Assembly: GCA_002428685.1 (NCBI GenBank)
Contig: DIXL01000118.1
Span: 1-10,511 of the forward strand
Source of the DNA: Cloacimonetes bacterium UBA6081
Lineage (GTDB): Bacteria > Cloacimonadota > Cloacimonadia > Cloacimonadales > Cloacimonadaceae
Direction of reading: 5' to 3'
Length of the DNA stretch: 10,511 nt
Shown one piece after another: positions 1-7,300 of this stretch (position 1 is the stretch's first letter; the number at the start of each line of letters is the position of its first letter). Made by a program: the position numbers and the translations under genes. The notes beneath the pieces were generated by a model that had not been told where the DNA came from, did not search any database, and worked only from the letters and a program-made list of their open reading frames with translations.

Positions 1-23
1 CGGAATACCAATTGCTAACACAG

Positions 24-86
24 GTATCAGGTGTCAGGTGTCAGTGGTCAGTGGTCAGGGGTCAGGGGTCAGGTATTAGGTGTCAG
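24..86. repeat. Degenerate 7-bp tandem repeat array upstream of 5S rRNA
   Basis: Nine consecutive heptamers can be read in phase: gtatcag, gtgtcag, gtgtcag, tggtcag, tggtcag, gggtcag, gggtcag, gtattag, gtgtcag. The last four bases (usually tcag) are nearly constant and the first three vary. Variants come in identical neighbouring pairs, which suggests local duplication by slippage. The array resembles the short tandemly repeated sequences known from cyanobacteria and other genomes. It has no start codon or ribosome-binding site and I see no coding function. Confidence 0.85.
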
Positions 87-148
87 GAAAACAACGTTTC
101 TCCAACACATCACTACTTTATCACCCCATCACCTCATAACTTTGATTG

Positions 149-342
<194 letters not shown>

Positions 343-604
343 GGACAGATAGTGGAAAAGTGAAACCCATTGATAGTGTGGAGACGTTTCAGCTTATTCC
401 AGGTTCACAGCTATTTCCTTATTATGGGCTGAAAGGACTACACACGGAAGGTGTTTGTGAACAGGAGACAAAGATAATTGCCTAATAATTCTATCTTTTC
501 GGCATGAGAACCGATAGTTCTCAGCAATTAAGCAACTCTGATAGTGCAATGAGAGTGGTTCGAAGATAGAGTAGATATGAGTATGGGACAGGATATAGCT
601 TCGT
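343..604. other. Non-coding stretch between 5S array and lipoprotein gene end
   Basis: No convincing gene is present. The stretch holds copy 1 of the palindromic element (375-446) and a 7-bp hairpin with a 5-nt loop (tgagaac at 505-511, gttctca at 517-523). The hairpin lies about 80 bases beyond the stop of the minus-strand operon and could mark its 3' end. No T-run follows on either strand, so it is not a standard intrinsic terminator. The rest shows no pattern I can interpret. Confidence 0.5.
375..446 (+). repeat. Palindromic dispersed element, copy 1
   Basis: This is a 70-72 bp element with imperfect inverted ends: gtgtggagacgtttcagc (376-393) against gctgaaaggactacacac (428-445), 15 of 18 positions paired. 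The ends match a second copy at 10365-10437 almost perfectly while the centre has diverged. Hand alignment gives roughly 80 percent identity overall with one gap. Conserved palindromic ends around a variable loop are typical of REP-like or very small MITE-like elements. The orientation is the same as copy 2. Unlike copy 2, no outer pair of arms is visible in the flanks. Confidence 0.75.
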
Positions 605-1882
605 TTAGTGTCTCAGGGGAAGAAACTGTAGTTCGTAGTCTTTTTCGAGTTTATTGCCACTGTAATCTTTAGTATTGGATAGCACAACCAAAGTATGCGA
701 ACGATAATTTAGAAGGTCTTTTGTGGGTTGAAAGCGGTGGATTCTACCTGTGGAACTAAGCTGCTTCAAGGGGATCTCATCGGTTCCGGTTACAAGTTTC
801 ACATGGATAGCTCCGGCTGGGATGATTTCACTGAAATGCAATTCCAGAATCGGGGAAAGAGTGTTTACTGAGGCACCGTTGCGGGGATTTGAATGCGTGA
901 TGAAGGGAGCGTTGGAATCGTTTTTTTTACCACCATTAAATTGCATCTCCAAAGGCTCTGTTTCATTCCCTTTTTTGTCCACAACCCCGTTAATAGAGAG
1001 CTTATATCTAATACTATCCATAGGGGCTGTCAGGATGCTAATTCTATCATTTTCAATAAGTTTATAATCTATCTCAAGGGGTTTGATGCTGCTAATATTA
1101 ATAGTCTGAAACCTTACTACCGGCTCTGTAAACAGTACTTGCAATTCGCGTTTGGAAATCACATTAATGCTTTTAATCCGAGCTTTGCTAGTATCTGCAT
1201 AAGCCAGGTTAACATCCAGATTTGCCTGTCCGGAACCATCTGTAACATCCTCAGAGAAAGGCTCCAGGCCAAAATCATAACGTCCATTCAGATTTTTGTC
1301 TATATAGCTGCGCAAGACGTGTTTGCCGGAATTTAAGTTCTTCACTACATAAACTGTGCCTTTCAGCCGGTTTGCATAAACAAGCAGCGAATCTGCCGAA
1401 AACAAACTTAGTTCCACGGGCAGTCCATTGTCTGCGGGTTCTTCATAAATTATGTTTCCAGCTACTCGGTTATTTGATAATTTACCGCTGCTGAACACCA
1501 GGGTTTGGTTTCTTTCCAAAGCGTTGCCGCGGGTATCTTTCAGCCTTGTGCTTAAGGTTACGAAATAATTGGTATCTTGTTTCAGAGTTTCGTTAAGCTT
1601 AATTTTGAGAGTAGAGCCATCCAAACTAACTTTCTTATTCTGCACCGGTGGATAGATATAAATTGAATTGGCCAGGGAATTCCTATCCATAGGCTTGGAA
1701 AAAGAAATCTCCACGATGCCGGTGGAAATATCGCTAAATTCGGCAGGCAAGGTAGCCAGAACTTCCGGTCTCGTAGTGTCTTTTTCTCCCCCAGTGGGAT
1801 TTCGTTTGCTGCCACATGCACTTAGTCCCAACAGCGCATAACTAAGCAGCATAAAGCCAAGCAAGTATTTTGTATTGGTCAT
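605..1882 (-). CDS. Ig-like (Big_5-type) domain lipoprotein
   Basis: A predicted outer-membrane or surface lipoprotein of 425 aa. Residues 1-22 form a signal peptide ending in the lipobox LSAC, with Cys23 as the lipid-modified residue. A short linker with NPTGGEKDTTRPEV follows; this GG-KD-PxV junction is familiar from Bacteroidota Ig-like lipoproteins. Three beta-rich Ig-like domains can be placed at about 39-131 (PEVLATLPAEF..., SbsA/Big_5 type), 233-316 and 325-421. Between the first two, residues 138-228 carry IDKNLNGRYDFGLEPF (194-209), an Asp/Asn-rich loop that looks like a metal-stabilised turn in a transthyretin-like module. The start ATG overlaps the ribE stop as ATGA, indicating translational coupling. 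It is the last gene of the operon. Its specific function is unknown; a structural or cell-envelope role is likely. Confidence 0.85.
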   Translation of the reverse strand: MTNTKYLLGFMLLSYALLGLSACGSKRNPTGGEKDTTRPEVLATLPAEFSDISTGIVEISFSKPMDRNSLANSIYIYPPVQNKKVSLDGSTLKIKLNETLKQDTNYFVTLSTRLKDTRGNALERNQTLVFSSGKLSNNRVAGNIIYEEPADNGLPVELSLFSADSLLVYANRLKGTVYVVKNLNSGKHVLRSYIDKNLNGRYDFGLEPFSEDVTDGSGQANLDVNLAYADTSKARIKSINVISKRELQVLFTEPVVRFQTINISSIKPLEIDYKLIENDRISILTAPMDSIRYKLSINGVVDKKGNETEPLEMQFNGGKKNDSNAPFITHSNPRNGASVNTLSPILELHFSEIIPAGAIHVKLVTGTDEIPLKQLSSTGRIHRFQPTKDLLNYRSHTLVVLSNTKDYSGNKLEKDYELQFLPLRH

Positions 1883-2472
1883 AAACTCACTTCTTTTTGT
1901 CTTAGTATATATTTGCCCAAGATGTCATATTCCACGTTTACTTTTTCTCCCACTTTCAGCCAGGATAGATTAGTTCCACCCAGGGTGTGCCCGATCAAGG
2001 CAACTCCAAAATAATCGCTTCGTAACTCTGCAATCGTCAAGCTTACTCCATTAATTGCCACTGATCCTTGCGAAACAAGCAGAGCCCTATCAGAATTTAT
2101 TAGCTCGAAGCGTAAATAATCTGTGCCACCAAGCTTTGGTTTGGAAACCACTCTGATTGCCCTGTCAACATGCCCTTGCAGGAAGTGACCATCCAGTCTG
2201 CATCCAAGCAACAAAGCTCTTTCCAGATTTATGATGCTGCCAATTCGCCATTCATTGGCTGTGGTTTTTTGCAGAGTTTCGTTCATCAGTTCCACTTTGA
2301 AGCTTTTTGCATCGAACTCCAGCACTGTTAAACAAATGCCATTGCAGGCTATGCTGGCTCCAGGATATAAATTGTCATAAGCAGCAGGACGACTGATGCT
2401 TAGTAACTTTTTTCCGCTCTGCGGATTTATCGCAAGGATATTTTCCTTAGCCTCAATTATGCCGGTAAACAT
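1879..2472 (-). CDS. ribE: Riboflavin synthase (alpha chain)
   Basis: Catalyses the last step of riboflavin synthesis, dismutation of two 6,7-dimethyl-8-ribityllumazine molecules, in the cytoplasm. The 197-aa protein has the family's duplicated barrel. The N-terminal half begins MFTGIIE and carries GASIACNGICLTV (38-50, with the conserved Cys47) and LDGHFLQGHVD (93-103, His101). The C-terminal half carries GSVAINGVSLTIAEL (136-150), HTLGGTNL (162-169) and VEYDILGKY (180-188). The family's usual I-P-H-T is I-G-H-T here. An in-frame upstream ATG at 2532 would add 20 residues, but homologues start at MFTGIIE and an AAGGA ribosome-binding site lies six bases before the ATG at 2472, so I use that start. 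It follows recR after 31 bases and overlaps the lipoprotein gene. No other rib gene is in the window, so lumazine must be supplied by genes elsewhere. Confidence 0.96.
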   Translation of the reverse strand: MFTGIIEAKENILAINPQSGKKLLSISRPAAYDNLYPGASIACNGICLTVLEFDAKSFKVELMNETLQKTTANEWRIGSIINLERALLLGCRLDGHFLQGHVDRAIRVVSKPKLGGTDYLRFELINSDRALLVSQGSVAINGVSLTIAELRSDYFGVALIGHTLGGTNLSWLKVGEKVNVEYDILGKYILRQKEVSL

Positions 2473-2503
2473 CTCTGATCCTTGTCCACTAACCCCTATC
2501 CCC

Positions 2504-3100
2504 TTAAACTGTATATCGTCTTTTCCAAGCATTGGCCAGGGTGTTCATACTGCTATATTCCAAGTCTCCGCCAAAAGGGATACCGGTGGACAGACGAGTA
2601 ATGTTAATCTCCCTGTCTTTCAGCAATTCCCACAGGTAATGAATGGTTGCCTCGCCTTCTACGGAAGGTTTTAAGGCCAAAATAACCTCGGTTGGTTTCA
2701 GTGTAGCGATTCGTTTTAATAGTAAATCACTATTAATTTGCTCAGGACCATAGCCATCAATGGGTGAAAGCAGATGCCCAAGCACAAAATAGCGCCCTCG
2801 GAACTCATTCATGCTTTCCAGAATCTGGATGTCGGCATTGTTTTCCACCACGCATAGATGGCTGTCCAAACGCTCGGAAGACATACAGATGGGGCAGGGA
2901 TCGCTTTCGGACAGCATGTTGCACTGGCTGCAAGTGGTAAAACTTTCGACTGTGGTTTTTATGGTTTCGGCCAATTGCAGGGCAAAGCACTTATCGTTGG
3001 CAACCAAAAACCAAGCCAGGCGTTGAGCAGTTTTTCGCCCAATACCCGGAAACCGGGATAATGTTTCGATCAGCTTTTCCAGATTTACGGAAAGAATCAT
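2504..3100 (-). CDS. recR: Recombination mediator RecR
   Basis: RecR acts with RecF and RecO to load RecA on SSB-coated gapped DNA. The 198-aa length is normal. Domains in order: a helix-hairpin-helix (FPGIGRKTAQRLA, 17-29); a four-cysteine zinc finger (C57-x2-C60 and C69-x2-C72); a Toprim domain starting at LCVVENNADIQILE (82-95), with ALKPSVEGEATIHYL (142-156); and the C-terminal TRLSTGIPFGGDLEY (168-182), the family's signature. The ATG directly abuts the ybaB stop codon with no base between and no strong ribosome-binding site, so translation is probably coupled to ybaB. The pairing of ybaB and recR is one of the most conserved bacterial gene neighbourhoods, which supports both calls. Confidence 0.97.
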   Translation of the reverse strand: MILSVNLEKLIETLSRFPGIGRKTAQRLAWFLVANDKCFALQLAETIKTTVESFTTCSQCNMLSESDPCPICMSSERLDSHLCVVENNADIQILESMNEFRGRYFVLGHLLSPIDGYGPEQINSDLLLKRIATLKPTEVILALKPSVEGEATIHYLWELLKDREINITRLSTGIPFGGDLEYSSMNTLANAWKRRYTV

Positions 3101-3424
3101 CTAAAACAGGCCAGGTATTTTCATGCCGCCGGTTAGTTTGCCCATGGCATCATTTGATGCTTCGGACACTTTATTACCCACTTCCTGTAAAGCAGCCAGA
3201 ATAAGGTCTTCCAGCATCTCCACATCATCGGGATCAACCGCTTGGGGCTCAATTTTTATGGATGTAACTTCATGGCGTCCATTCATTTCCACCTTCACCA
3301 TACCACCACCGGCTGAAGCACTAAAAATCTGGTTTTCCAGCTCTTCCTGCTGTTTCATCATATCCGCTTGCATCTTTTGTGCCTGTTTCATCAGGTCTTT
3401 CATATTTTTTCCACCAGGTAGCAT
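3101..3424 (-). CDS. ybaB: YbaB/EbfC nucleoid-associated protein
   Basis: A small dimeric DNA-binding protein of the YbaB/EbfC family, 107 aa, the usual size. It starts with MLPGGKNMKDLMKQAQKMQ and has a long N-terminal helix (about 8-33), then the conserved GGGMVKVEMNGRHEVTSIKI strand region (39-58), DDVEMLEDLILAALQEV (66-82) and a Gly/Met-rich tail ending in MKIPGLF. A strong AAGGAG ribosome-binding site sits six bases upstream of the ATG. It is the first gene of the ybaB-recR-ribE-lipoprotein operon. dnaX, which often precedes it in other bacteria, is absent; 385 non-coding bases lie upstream. No clear sigma-70 promoter could be assigned there. Confidence 0.95.
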   Translation of the reverse strand: MLPGGKNMKDLMKQAQKMQADMMKQQEELENQIFSASAGGGMVKVEMNGRHEVTSIKIEPQAVDPDDVEMLEDLILAALQEVGNKVSEASNDAMGKLTGGMKIPGLF

Positions 3425-3536
3425 ATCAATCTCCTTTTCAGACAGTTTTTTCCCTTTTGCAGAAGTGTGCGTTATCCGTCAAGCAAAAAGCAAACAATTT
3501 CCGCTAGAAGTGGGCTTGCATATAAGAATGAAATTT

Positions 3537-3580
3537 AACAAAGAGTAAAAGAGTCAAAGAGCAAAAGAGAGTAGTAAAGA
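3537..3580. repeat. Purine-rich imperfect short repeat
   Basis: The run reads as variants of aaagagt: aaagagt, aaaagagt, caaagagc, aaaagagagt, agtaaagagc. Units of 7-9 bp are imperfect. The strand asymmetry (almost pure purine on the plus strand) is striking against its surroundings. It may be a decayed tandem array. Confidence 0.5.
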
Positions 3581-3745
3581 GCAGGAGTCATTGCTGCCGT
3601 TGACAGGTTTCATATCTACATCTATTTGGGTGGCAGCAAGGACTAATGCGGTAGATGGGTGAGTTGGTGATCGCATTAGTCCTTTGTGCCGCTATAATCT
3701 GGAGGCAGCTTTATAATTGGGAAATGGCGCAAATGACTCCTGCTC
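3579..3745. repeat. 167-bp element with 14-bp inverted ends and internal hairpin
   Basis: The left end gagcaggagtcatt (3579-3592) is the exact reverse complement of the right end aatgactcctgctc (3732-3745). Inside it, aaggactaatgcg (3638-3650) and cgcattagtcctt (3672-3684) form a perfect 13-bp stem with a 21-nt loop. That stem extends outward by gtggca/tgccgc (3630-3635, 3687-3692) across a small internal bulge. The nested symmetry suggests either a MITE-like remnant with terminal inverted repeats or a structured RNA. No target-site duplication is obvious and no T-run follows the hairpin. Confidence 0.6.
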
Positions 3746-3770
3746 AGCGGAAATGAATCCTGCTATGCGG
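3731..3770. repeat. 20-bp tandem duplication
   Basis: The two adjacent 20-bp units aaatgactcctgctcagcgg (3731-3750) and aaatgaatcctgctatgcgg (3751-3770) match at 17 of 20 positions. The first unit contains the right terminal inverted repeat of the 167-bp element, so the right end of that element appears to have been duplicated. Confidence 0.8.
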
Positions 3771-3809
3771 AAAGATATATGGTTTATGTGAAATCCTGTA
3801 TTATTCCAT

Positions 3810-5885
3810 CTATTTCATCATCAGCATTTTACCGCTGGTGCTGTCTTTGCCGCAAATCATATTGTATAGGTAAATTCCGGAAGGCAAGGTTTTACCATTG
3901 TCGTCTCGTCCATCCCAAATAATTTGATGGGGACCAGGCTCTAAAATACAGTTATCAGCCAAACTGCGAACCTTTTGTCCCTTTTGGTTATAGATATCCA
4001 ACTGCACTATTCCCTTTTGTCCCAACGTAAAGCTGATGGTGGTTTCGGGGTTGAAGGGATTGGGGTAGTTGCCAAGCAATTGGGTAGAGGTTACCGGTTC
4101 TGTTTCGTCGCCAAGGGCAGAATCGCTTTGCAAGGTGAAATCAAGCGTAGTGGTTTGCCCATCCCAAACATAAATACTCTCCGCAATCTGGCTTAAATAA
4201 TCCGTTGCAGTCGCAGTAATATCATACACCCCTTCCGGTAGCTGTAAGCTATAAACACCAACGCTGTTTGTGGTAGTGCTATAGCCTCCGGCGGAGATTA
4301 TTGCCCCTGGAATAGCTTGGTTCAGGGTAGATAAGACCGTGCCTTGCAGGAAACCGGTGAAGGCAGGCTTATGTAAGTTATTTGAGAAAGCAGGCGGGGA
4401 CAACACACTTGAAAGGTAAACTGCCTTAACCGCCCAAAGGTAATCTCCATCGGGAAGGTTAGCCCAGGCGTTATCCATGATGCTATGCTCCGTATGAAGC
4501 AAAGTTGTAATCATTGTCCAGACTGCTTCGTTGGTTTCCTCTCCGGCATGCAAGCGCCAGACTCTGTAGCCAAGAATAGTGCCAAACTCCGGAGCCAACC
4601 AGCTAATGAGCACTTGGGTATTGTTTTCCAAAACTACAGCCTGCACATTTTGAGGAGGATAGGCGGTAGGAAACAAAGTAAGGTTACCACAATTGTAATC
4701 AACCTCTCCAACCATAACAGAGCCGGAAGCAGTTTGGTATCCAATGCGGACAATTGAGTATTCGTAGGTATTATTTGCATACACTCCAGGGATGCTGAAC
4801 TGGCCGGAAGCATTTGTGGAAGCGATATAATTGGATACACCGCTCAAGCTGATAACAGCTTCGGCAAGGCCTATTCCGCTACTAGCATCCACAATCAGTC
4901 CACTAACAGTAACTTGTGTTATGGGCTGGATAACAAATAGAGTTCGCGGAAAAAGCCCGCTGGCAGAGCCCTCTGGAGGATTGGCAGGATTTAATATCTC
5001 ATTGTCACTAAAAGCTCTGCGGGCACGGTTTAGAGGGGAAGTCTGGGCATGGAATTTATCGTTTGAACTGTAGTACTCGTCATCCATGGGTCTTTGCATT
5101 AACAGCACCAGATTTTGCTGCGCTGTATAGAGAAAGGGAGTGGTGAAATTGATGCTGATCACGTTTTGACTCATGGGGTAGTCCACATATCCGCTAAAGA
5201 CTTGAGTAAGCTGGGTAGAGGGAATCCAGCCAGAGTTCAAATCCGGTAAGGCAGTGGTTCCCAACCAGACATTGGTAGGCATGTTTAGTAAGTAGGTGGT
5301 GCTGAAATTATTGATGAACTTCACTCCGGTGATTAAGCCAGATAAATCTGCCATTTCAGTAGGATAATACAGGCATTCAAACAGGGAGTTTTTGTAGAAC
5401 ATATCCACAGGAACGCGGGCGAGTTCGTTGCCATCGCCTATCCATTCCCATGTTGTTCCCGGCTGAATTATCACATTGAAATTGGGAGTTTGGTCATTGC
5501 TATTGTTCTGGTCTCCGGCAAGTAAAACTCTGGCATAAATATAGGCATCTCCATAGTTTTGCGGTGTCCAGGGGATGGTAATTTGCACTGTTTCACCAGG
5601 ATTTACCATAGATCCGTTTACAGTGGCAATCACAGTGCTATCCTGCAGGAAAAACAACCTCACCTGATAATTGCTTTGAGAGACAGAGCCATTATTATAA
5701 ATACTAATCTGATAAACCGACTGTAACCCCTGCTGCGGAGTGGGGTTGCCACTAATGAATGCAGCGGCAAGGTCAGTTTCAAAGTGGTTATCCCGACCTT
5801 GAAAAGGCGTCTGAAGGTTGCTTGTGCCTGCAACACAAACTGAAATAAATGTAGCTAATGCGAGTAGTAGTATCCCCTGTTTCAT
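3810..5885 (-). CDS. Secreted multidomain protein with FlgD-like/T9SS-type C-terminal domain
   Basis: A predicted exported surface protein of 691 aa. Residues 1-19 form a signal peptide (MKQGILLLALATFISVCVA). A CARDB-like beta domain follows (about 36-140: IYNNGSVSQSNYQVRLFF, then PGETVQITIPW). Residues 145-320 form an Asn/Thr-rich beta region of unknown type. A carboxypeptidase-regulatory-like fold is seen at about 326-406 (VSGLIVDASSGIGLAEAVIS), a fibronectin-III-like domain at 410-505, a second regulatory-like domain at 511-586, and a FlgD-like Ig domain at 604-691. The last carries LLGNYPNPFNPETTISFTL and PSGIYLY and ends at a basic tail, as in type IX-sorted proteins of the FCB group. 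The start at 5885 is preferred over an ATG four codons upstream, because it gives a clean signal peptide and leaves room for the AAGGATGG ribosome-binding site. No catalytic motif is visible. Adhesion, matrix or carbohydrate binding are possible roles. Confidence 0.85.
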   Translation of the reverse strand: MKQGILLLALATFISVCVAGTSNLQTPFQGRDNHFETDLAAAFISGNPTPQQGLQSVYQISIYNNGSVSQSNYQVRLFFLQDSTVIATVNGSMVNPGETVQITIPWTPQNYGDAYIYARVLLAGDQNNSNDQTPNFNVIIQPGTTWEWIGDGNELARVPVDMFYKNSLFECLYYPTEMADLSGLITGVKFINNFSTTYLLNMPTNVWLGTTALPDLNSGWIPSTQLTQVFSGYVDYPMSQNVISINFTTPFLYTAQQNLVLLMQRPMDDEYYSSNDKFHAQTSPLNRARRAFSDNEILNPANPPEGSASGLFPRTLFVIQPITQVTVSGLIVDASSGIGLAEAVISLSGVSNYIASTNASGQFSIPGVYANNTYEYSIVRIGYQTASGSVMVGEVDYNCGNLTLFPTAYPPQNVQAVVLENNTQVLISWLAPEFGTILGYRVWRLHAGEETNEAVWTMITTLLHTEHSIMDNAWANLPDGDYLWAVKAVYLSSVLSPPAFSNNLHKPAFTGFLQGTVLSTLNQAIPGAIISAGGYSTTTNSVGVYSLQLPEGVYDITATATDYLSQIAESIYVWDGQTTTLDFTLQSDSALGDETEPVTSTQLLGNYPNPFNPETTISFTLGQKGIVQLDIYNQKGQKVRSLADNCILEPGPHQIIWDGRDDNGKTLPSGIYLYNMICGKDSTSGKMLMMK

Positions 5886-6050
5886 GGTGGGATCCATCCT
5901 TTTCTGTGTATTTAGATTCGCAAAATAACTACGTTCATGCTTACTATAGCTTTGAAATTTGTCAATGAATTTCTATGCAACTAATGGGAAATATGAATGG
6001 TTACATGGATTGGACGGATTTAACGATGAACACGGATTTTATCCCTAAAG
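5886..6050. other. Intergenic region between secreted-protein gene and hydE
   Basis: Contains the leader of the secreted-protein gene and a dispersed repeat copy (5996-6040). A perfect TTGACA on the minus strand (5960-5965) could be a -35 box, but the best -10 at the right distance matches only about half the consensus. No hairpin terminator for hydE is visible. Confidence 0.35.
5996..6040 (+). repeat. Dispersed 'ggatttaacggat' repeat, copy A
   Basis: The sequence from aatggttacatggatt through ggatttaacgatgaacacgg belongs to the same family as copies B (7262-7300) and C (7396-7440, opposite strand). Shared landmarks in order are gttac, a ggat spacer, gatttaacg and an aaca-type end. It lies just past the stop of hydE. 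Confidence 0.7.
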
Positions 6051-7097
6051 CTAATCCTGTCTTTTCGCAAAGTGTCTGGAATCCCCCCACTGGTCAAAGC
6101 CTATAGTCTCACCGATGGAGGCAATGCGTCTGGACAGGCAACCCTGGCACATATTGGCGTTTTCGTCCAGACAGGGCTTGCCGTCGTAAAGTTGGTAACC
6201 TTCGCGGTATTTTGTATCGGTGATATTTGGCATCAGGATATTGGCTCCGGCCAGCAAGCCCAGTTCTCTGCCCTCGGGATGCAAGGCTTGTAAGGCGGTG
6301 GTGGTGGCGATGTTTACATCTTGTAAGGCAATGCGGCAGGTGGCTATCATCTTTAAGCCCAGTTCCAGGGCTGCTTTGCCATCAAAGCCTTCCACAAGGT
6401 GCTTTAGGGGTGTGCCATGATGGGGGATAAAGGGTCCCATTCCCAACATATCCACATCCTCATCGTAAAAGAACAAAATATCATCTGCAATATCCTCAAT
6501 AGTTTGTCCCGGTAAACCTACCATCACACCTGTCCCAACCTGATATCCCACTTTCCGCAAAGTGCGCAGGCAAGCCAGGCGGTGAGCAAAGCTATGATCT
6601 GCGGGATGCAGCTGTTTGTAAAGCTCTTGGTTGGTGGTTTCTATGCGGAGCAAATAGCGGTGCGCTCCTGCTTCAAACCACTGGCGGTAAATATCTTCGG
6701 TCTGTTCGCCCAGCGAAAGGGTAATGCCAAGTTTACCATTTGTGGCGGTCTTTATCCCCTTTATCAGCCTGGTAATCAAATCTGTCCAGGGCTTATCTTC
6801 TCGTTCTCCGGCTTGAATTACCAAAGAGCCATAGTGATTTTCATAGCACCAAATGGCTTCTGACAGAGCCTCATCATAACTCAATTGATAGCGGTCAAAT
6901 TCAGTGTTTCCGCTCCGAATGCCACAATAGTAGCAGTTCTTGGCACAGATGTTACTTAGCTCAATCAGTCCACGAAAATAGACCGTGGTGCCAATGAACT
7001 GCTTTTTAACTTCATAAGCCTGGCAATACAAGGCTTGCAAAGCTTCCTCACCTTGGGTGGAAAGCAACTGTATCAGGTAGTTTTTATCTGGTCGCAT
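6051..7097 (-). CDS. hydE: [FeFe]-hydrogenase maturation radical SAM enzyme HydE
   Basis: HydE is a cytoplasmic radical SAM enzyme that works with HydG and HydF to build the diiron subcluster of [FeFe]-hydrogenase. From the ATG at 7097 the protein is 348 aa, as in Thermotoga HydE. The SAM-cluster motif is C51-x3-C55-x2-C58 inside ELSNICAKNCYYCGIR, the HydE form, followed by QAGERED (95-101), an ETTN element (153-156), TGVMVGLPGQT (189-199) and GMGPFIPHHGTP (219-230). Near the C-terminus C309-x7-C317-x2-C320 matches the dispensable second-cluster site of Thermotoga HydE. Upstream in-frame ATGs up to 7166 are rejected: GAGG lies five bases before 7097, and the longer start would coincide with the predicted transcription start. 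PylB and BioB are related but fit less well. No hydrogenase, hydF or hydG is in the window. Confidence 0.93.
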   Translation of the reverse strand: MRPDKNYLIQLLSTQGEEALQALYCQAYEVKKQFIGTTVYFRGLIELSNICAKNCYYCGIRSGNTEFDRYQLSYDEALSEAIWCYENHYGSLVIQAGEREDKPWTDLITRLIKGIKTATNGKLGITLSLGEQTEDIYRQWFEAGAHRYLLRIETTNQELYKQLHPADHSFAHRLACLRTLRKVGYQVGTGVMVGLPGQTIEDIADDILFFYDEDVDMLGMGPFIPHHGTPLKHLVEGFDGKAALELGLKMIATCRIALQDVNIATTTALQALHPEGRELGLLAGANILMPNITDTKYREGYQLYDGKPCLDENANMCQGCLSRRIASIGETIGFDQWGDSRHFAKRQD

Positions 7098-7169
7098 GTA
7101 TTCCTCTTTACCAATAAAGTATCTCTTAATAAACATCAGGCAAGCAGCAATTCTACATTTTCGCAAGAT

Positions 7170-7197
7170 AAAATATCACACTAAATAATGCTGTCAA
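7170..7197 (-). promoter_or_regulatory. Predicted sigma-70 promoter of hydE
   Basis: On the minus strand a perfect TTGACA (7192-7197) is followed after 16 bases by TATTTT (7170-7175, four of six matches to TATAAT). The expected transcription start is near 7163, which gives a leader of about 65 bases before the hydE ATG at 7097. This placement also excludes the longest possible hydE start. Confidence 0.6.
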
Positions 7198-7261
7198 CTT
7201 TCAATGCTTGTCATACCCCCCTTTTTTTGTGGGAGATACTGCAATGCTTACAACATTAATA

Positions 7262-7300
7262 GTTACCCGGATCTAACAGATTTAACGGATTAACACAGAG
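7262..7300 (+). repeat. Dispersed 'ggatttaacggat' repeat, copy B
   Basis: Begins gttacccggat and contains cagatttaacggattaaca (7277-7295), which is the exact reverse complement of 7403-7421 in copy C. The two copies form an inverted pair with 107 bases between the 19-bp arms. Confidence 0.75.

Larger units (their letters stand above)
3425..3809. other. Non-coding region with nested repeats
   Basis: This 385-base stretch between the convergently placed 3' end of the secreted-protein gene and the 5' end of ybaB holds no credible gene. From left to right it contains the ybaB leader, a purine-rich imperfect 7-8 bp repeat (about 3537-3580), a 14-bp inverted repeat enclosing 139 bases (3579-3745) with a 13-bp hairpin inside it, and a 20-bp tandem duplication (3731-3770). 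Both neighbouring genes are on the minus strand, so this region lies downstream of one and upstream of the other. Confidence 0.6.

Noticed and set aside
750..1336. Two overlapping plus-strand open frames of 105 and 147 codons
   Set aside because: They are antisense shadows of the lipoprotein gene, without ribosome-binding sites or recognisable protein features.
2473..2532. Upstream ATG extending riboflavin synthase by 20 residues
   Set aside because: It overlaps the recR end. The family starts at MFTGIIE, and that ATG has its own ribosome-binding site.
3123..3548. 141-codon plus-strand open frame opposite ybaB
   Set aside because: Antisense to ybaB; its Ser/Phe/Ile-rich translation is typical of a shadow frame.
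3638..3684. 13-bp hairpin as terminator of the secreted-protein gene
   Set aside because: It has a 21-nt loop and no T-run on the minus strand, so it does not fit an intrinsic terminator.
5960..5965. TTGACA as a -35 box for the secreted-protein gene
   Set aside because: The hexamer is perfect, but no adequate -10 box lies 16-18 bases downstream.
7098..7166. Upstream ATG extending HydE by 23 residues
   Set aside because: It would coincide with the predicted transcription start, and the ATG at 7097 has a GAGG site and gives the family length.
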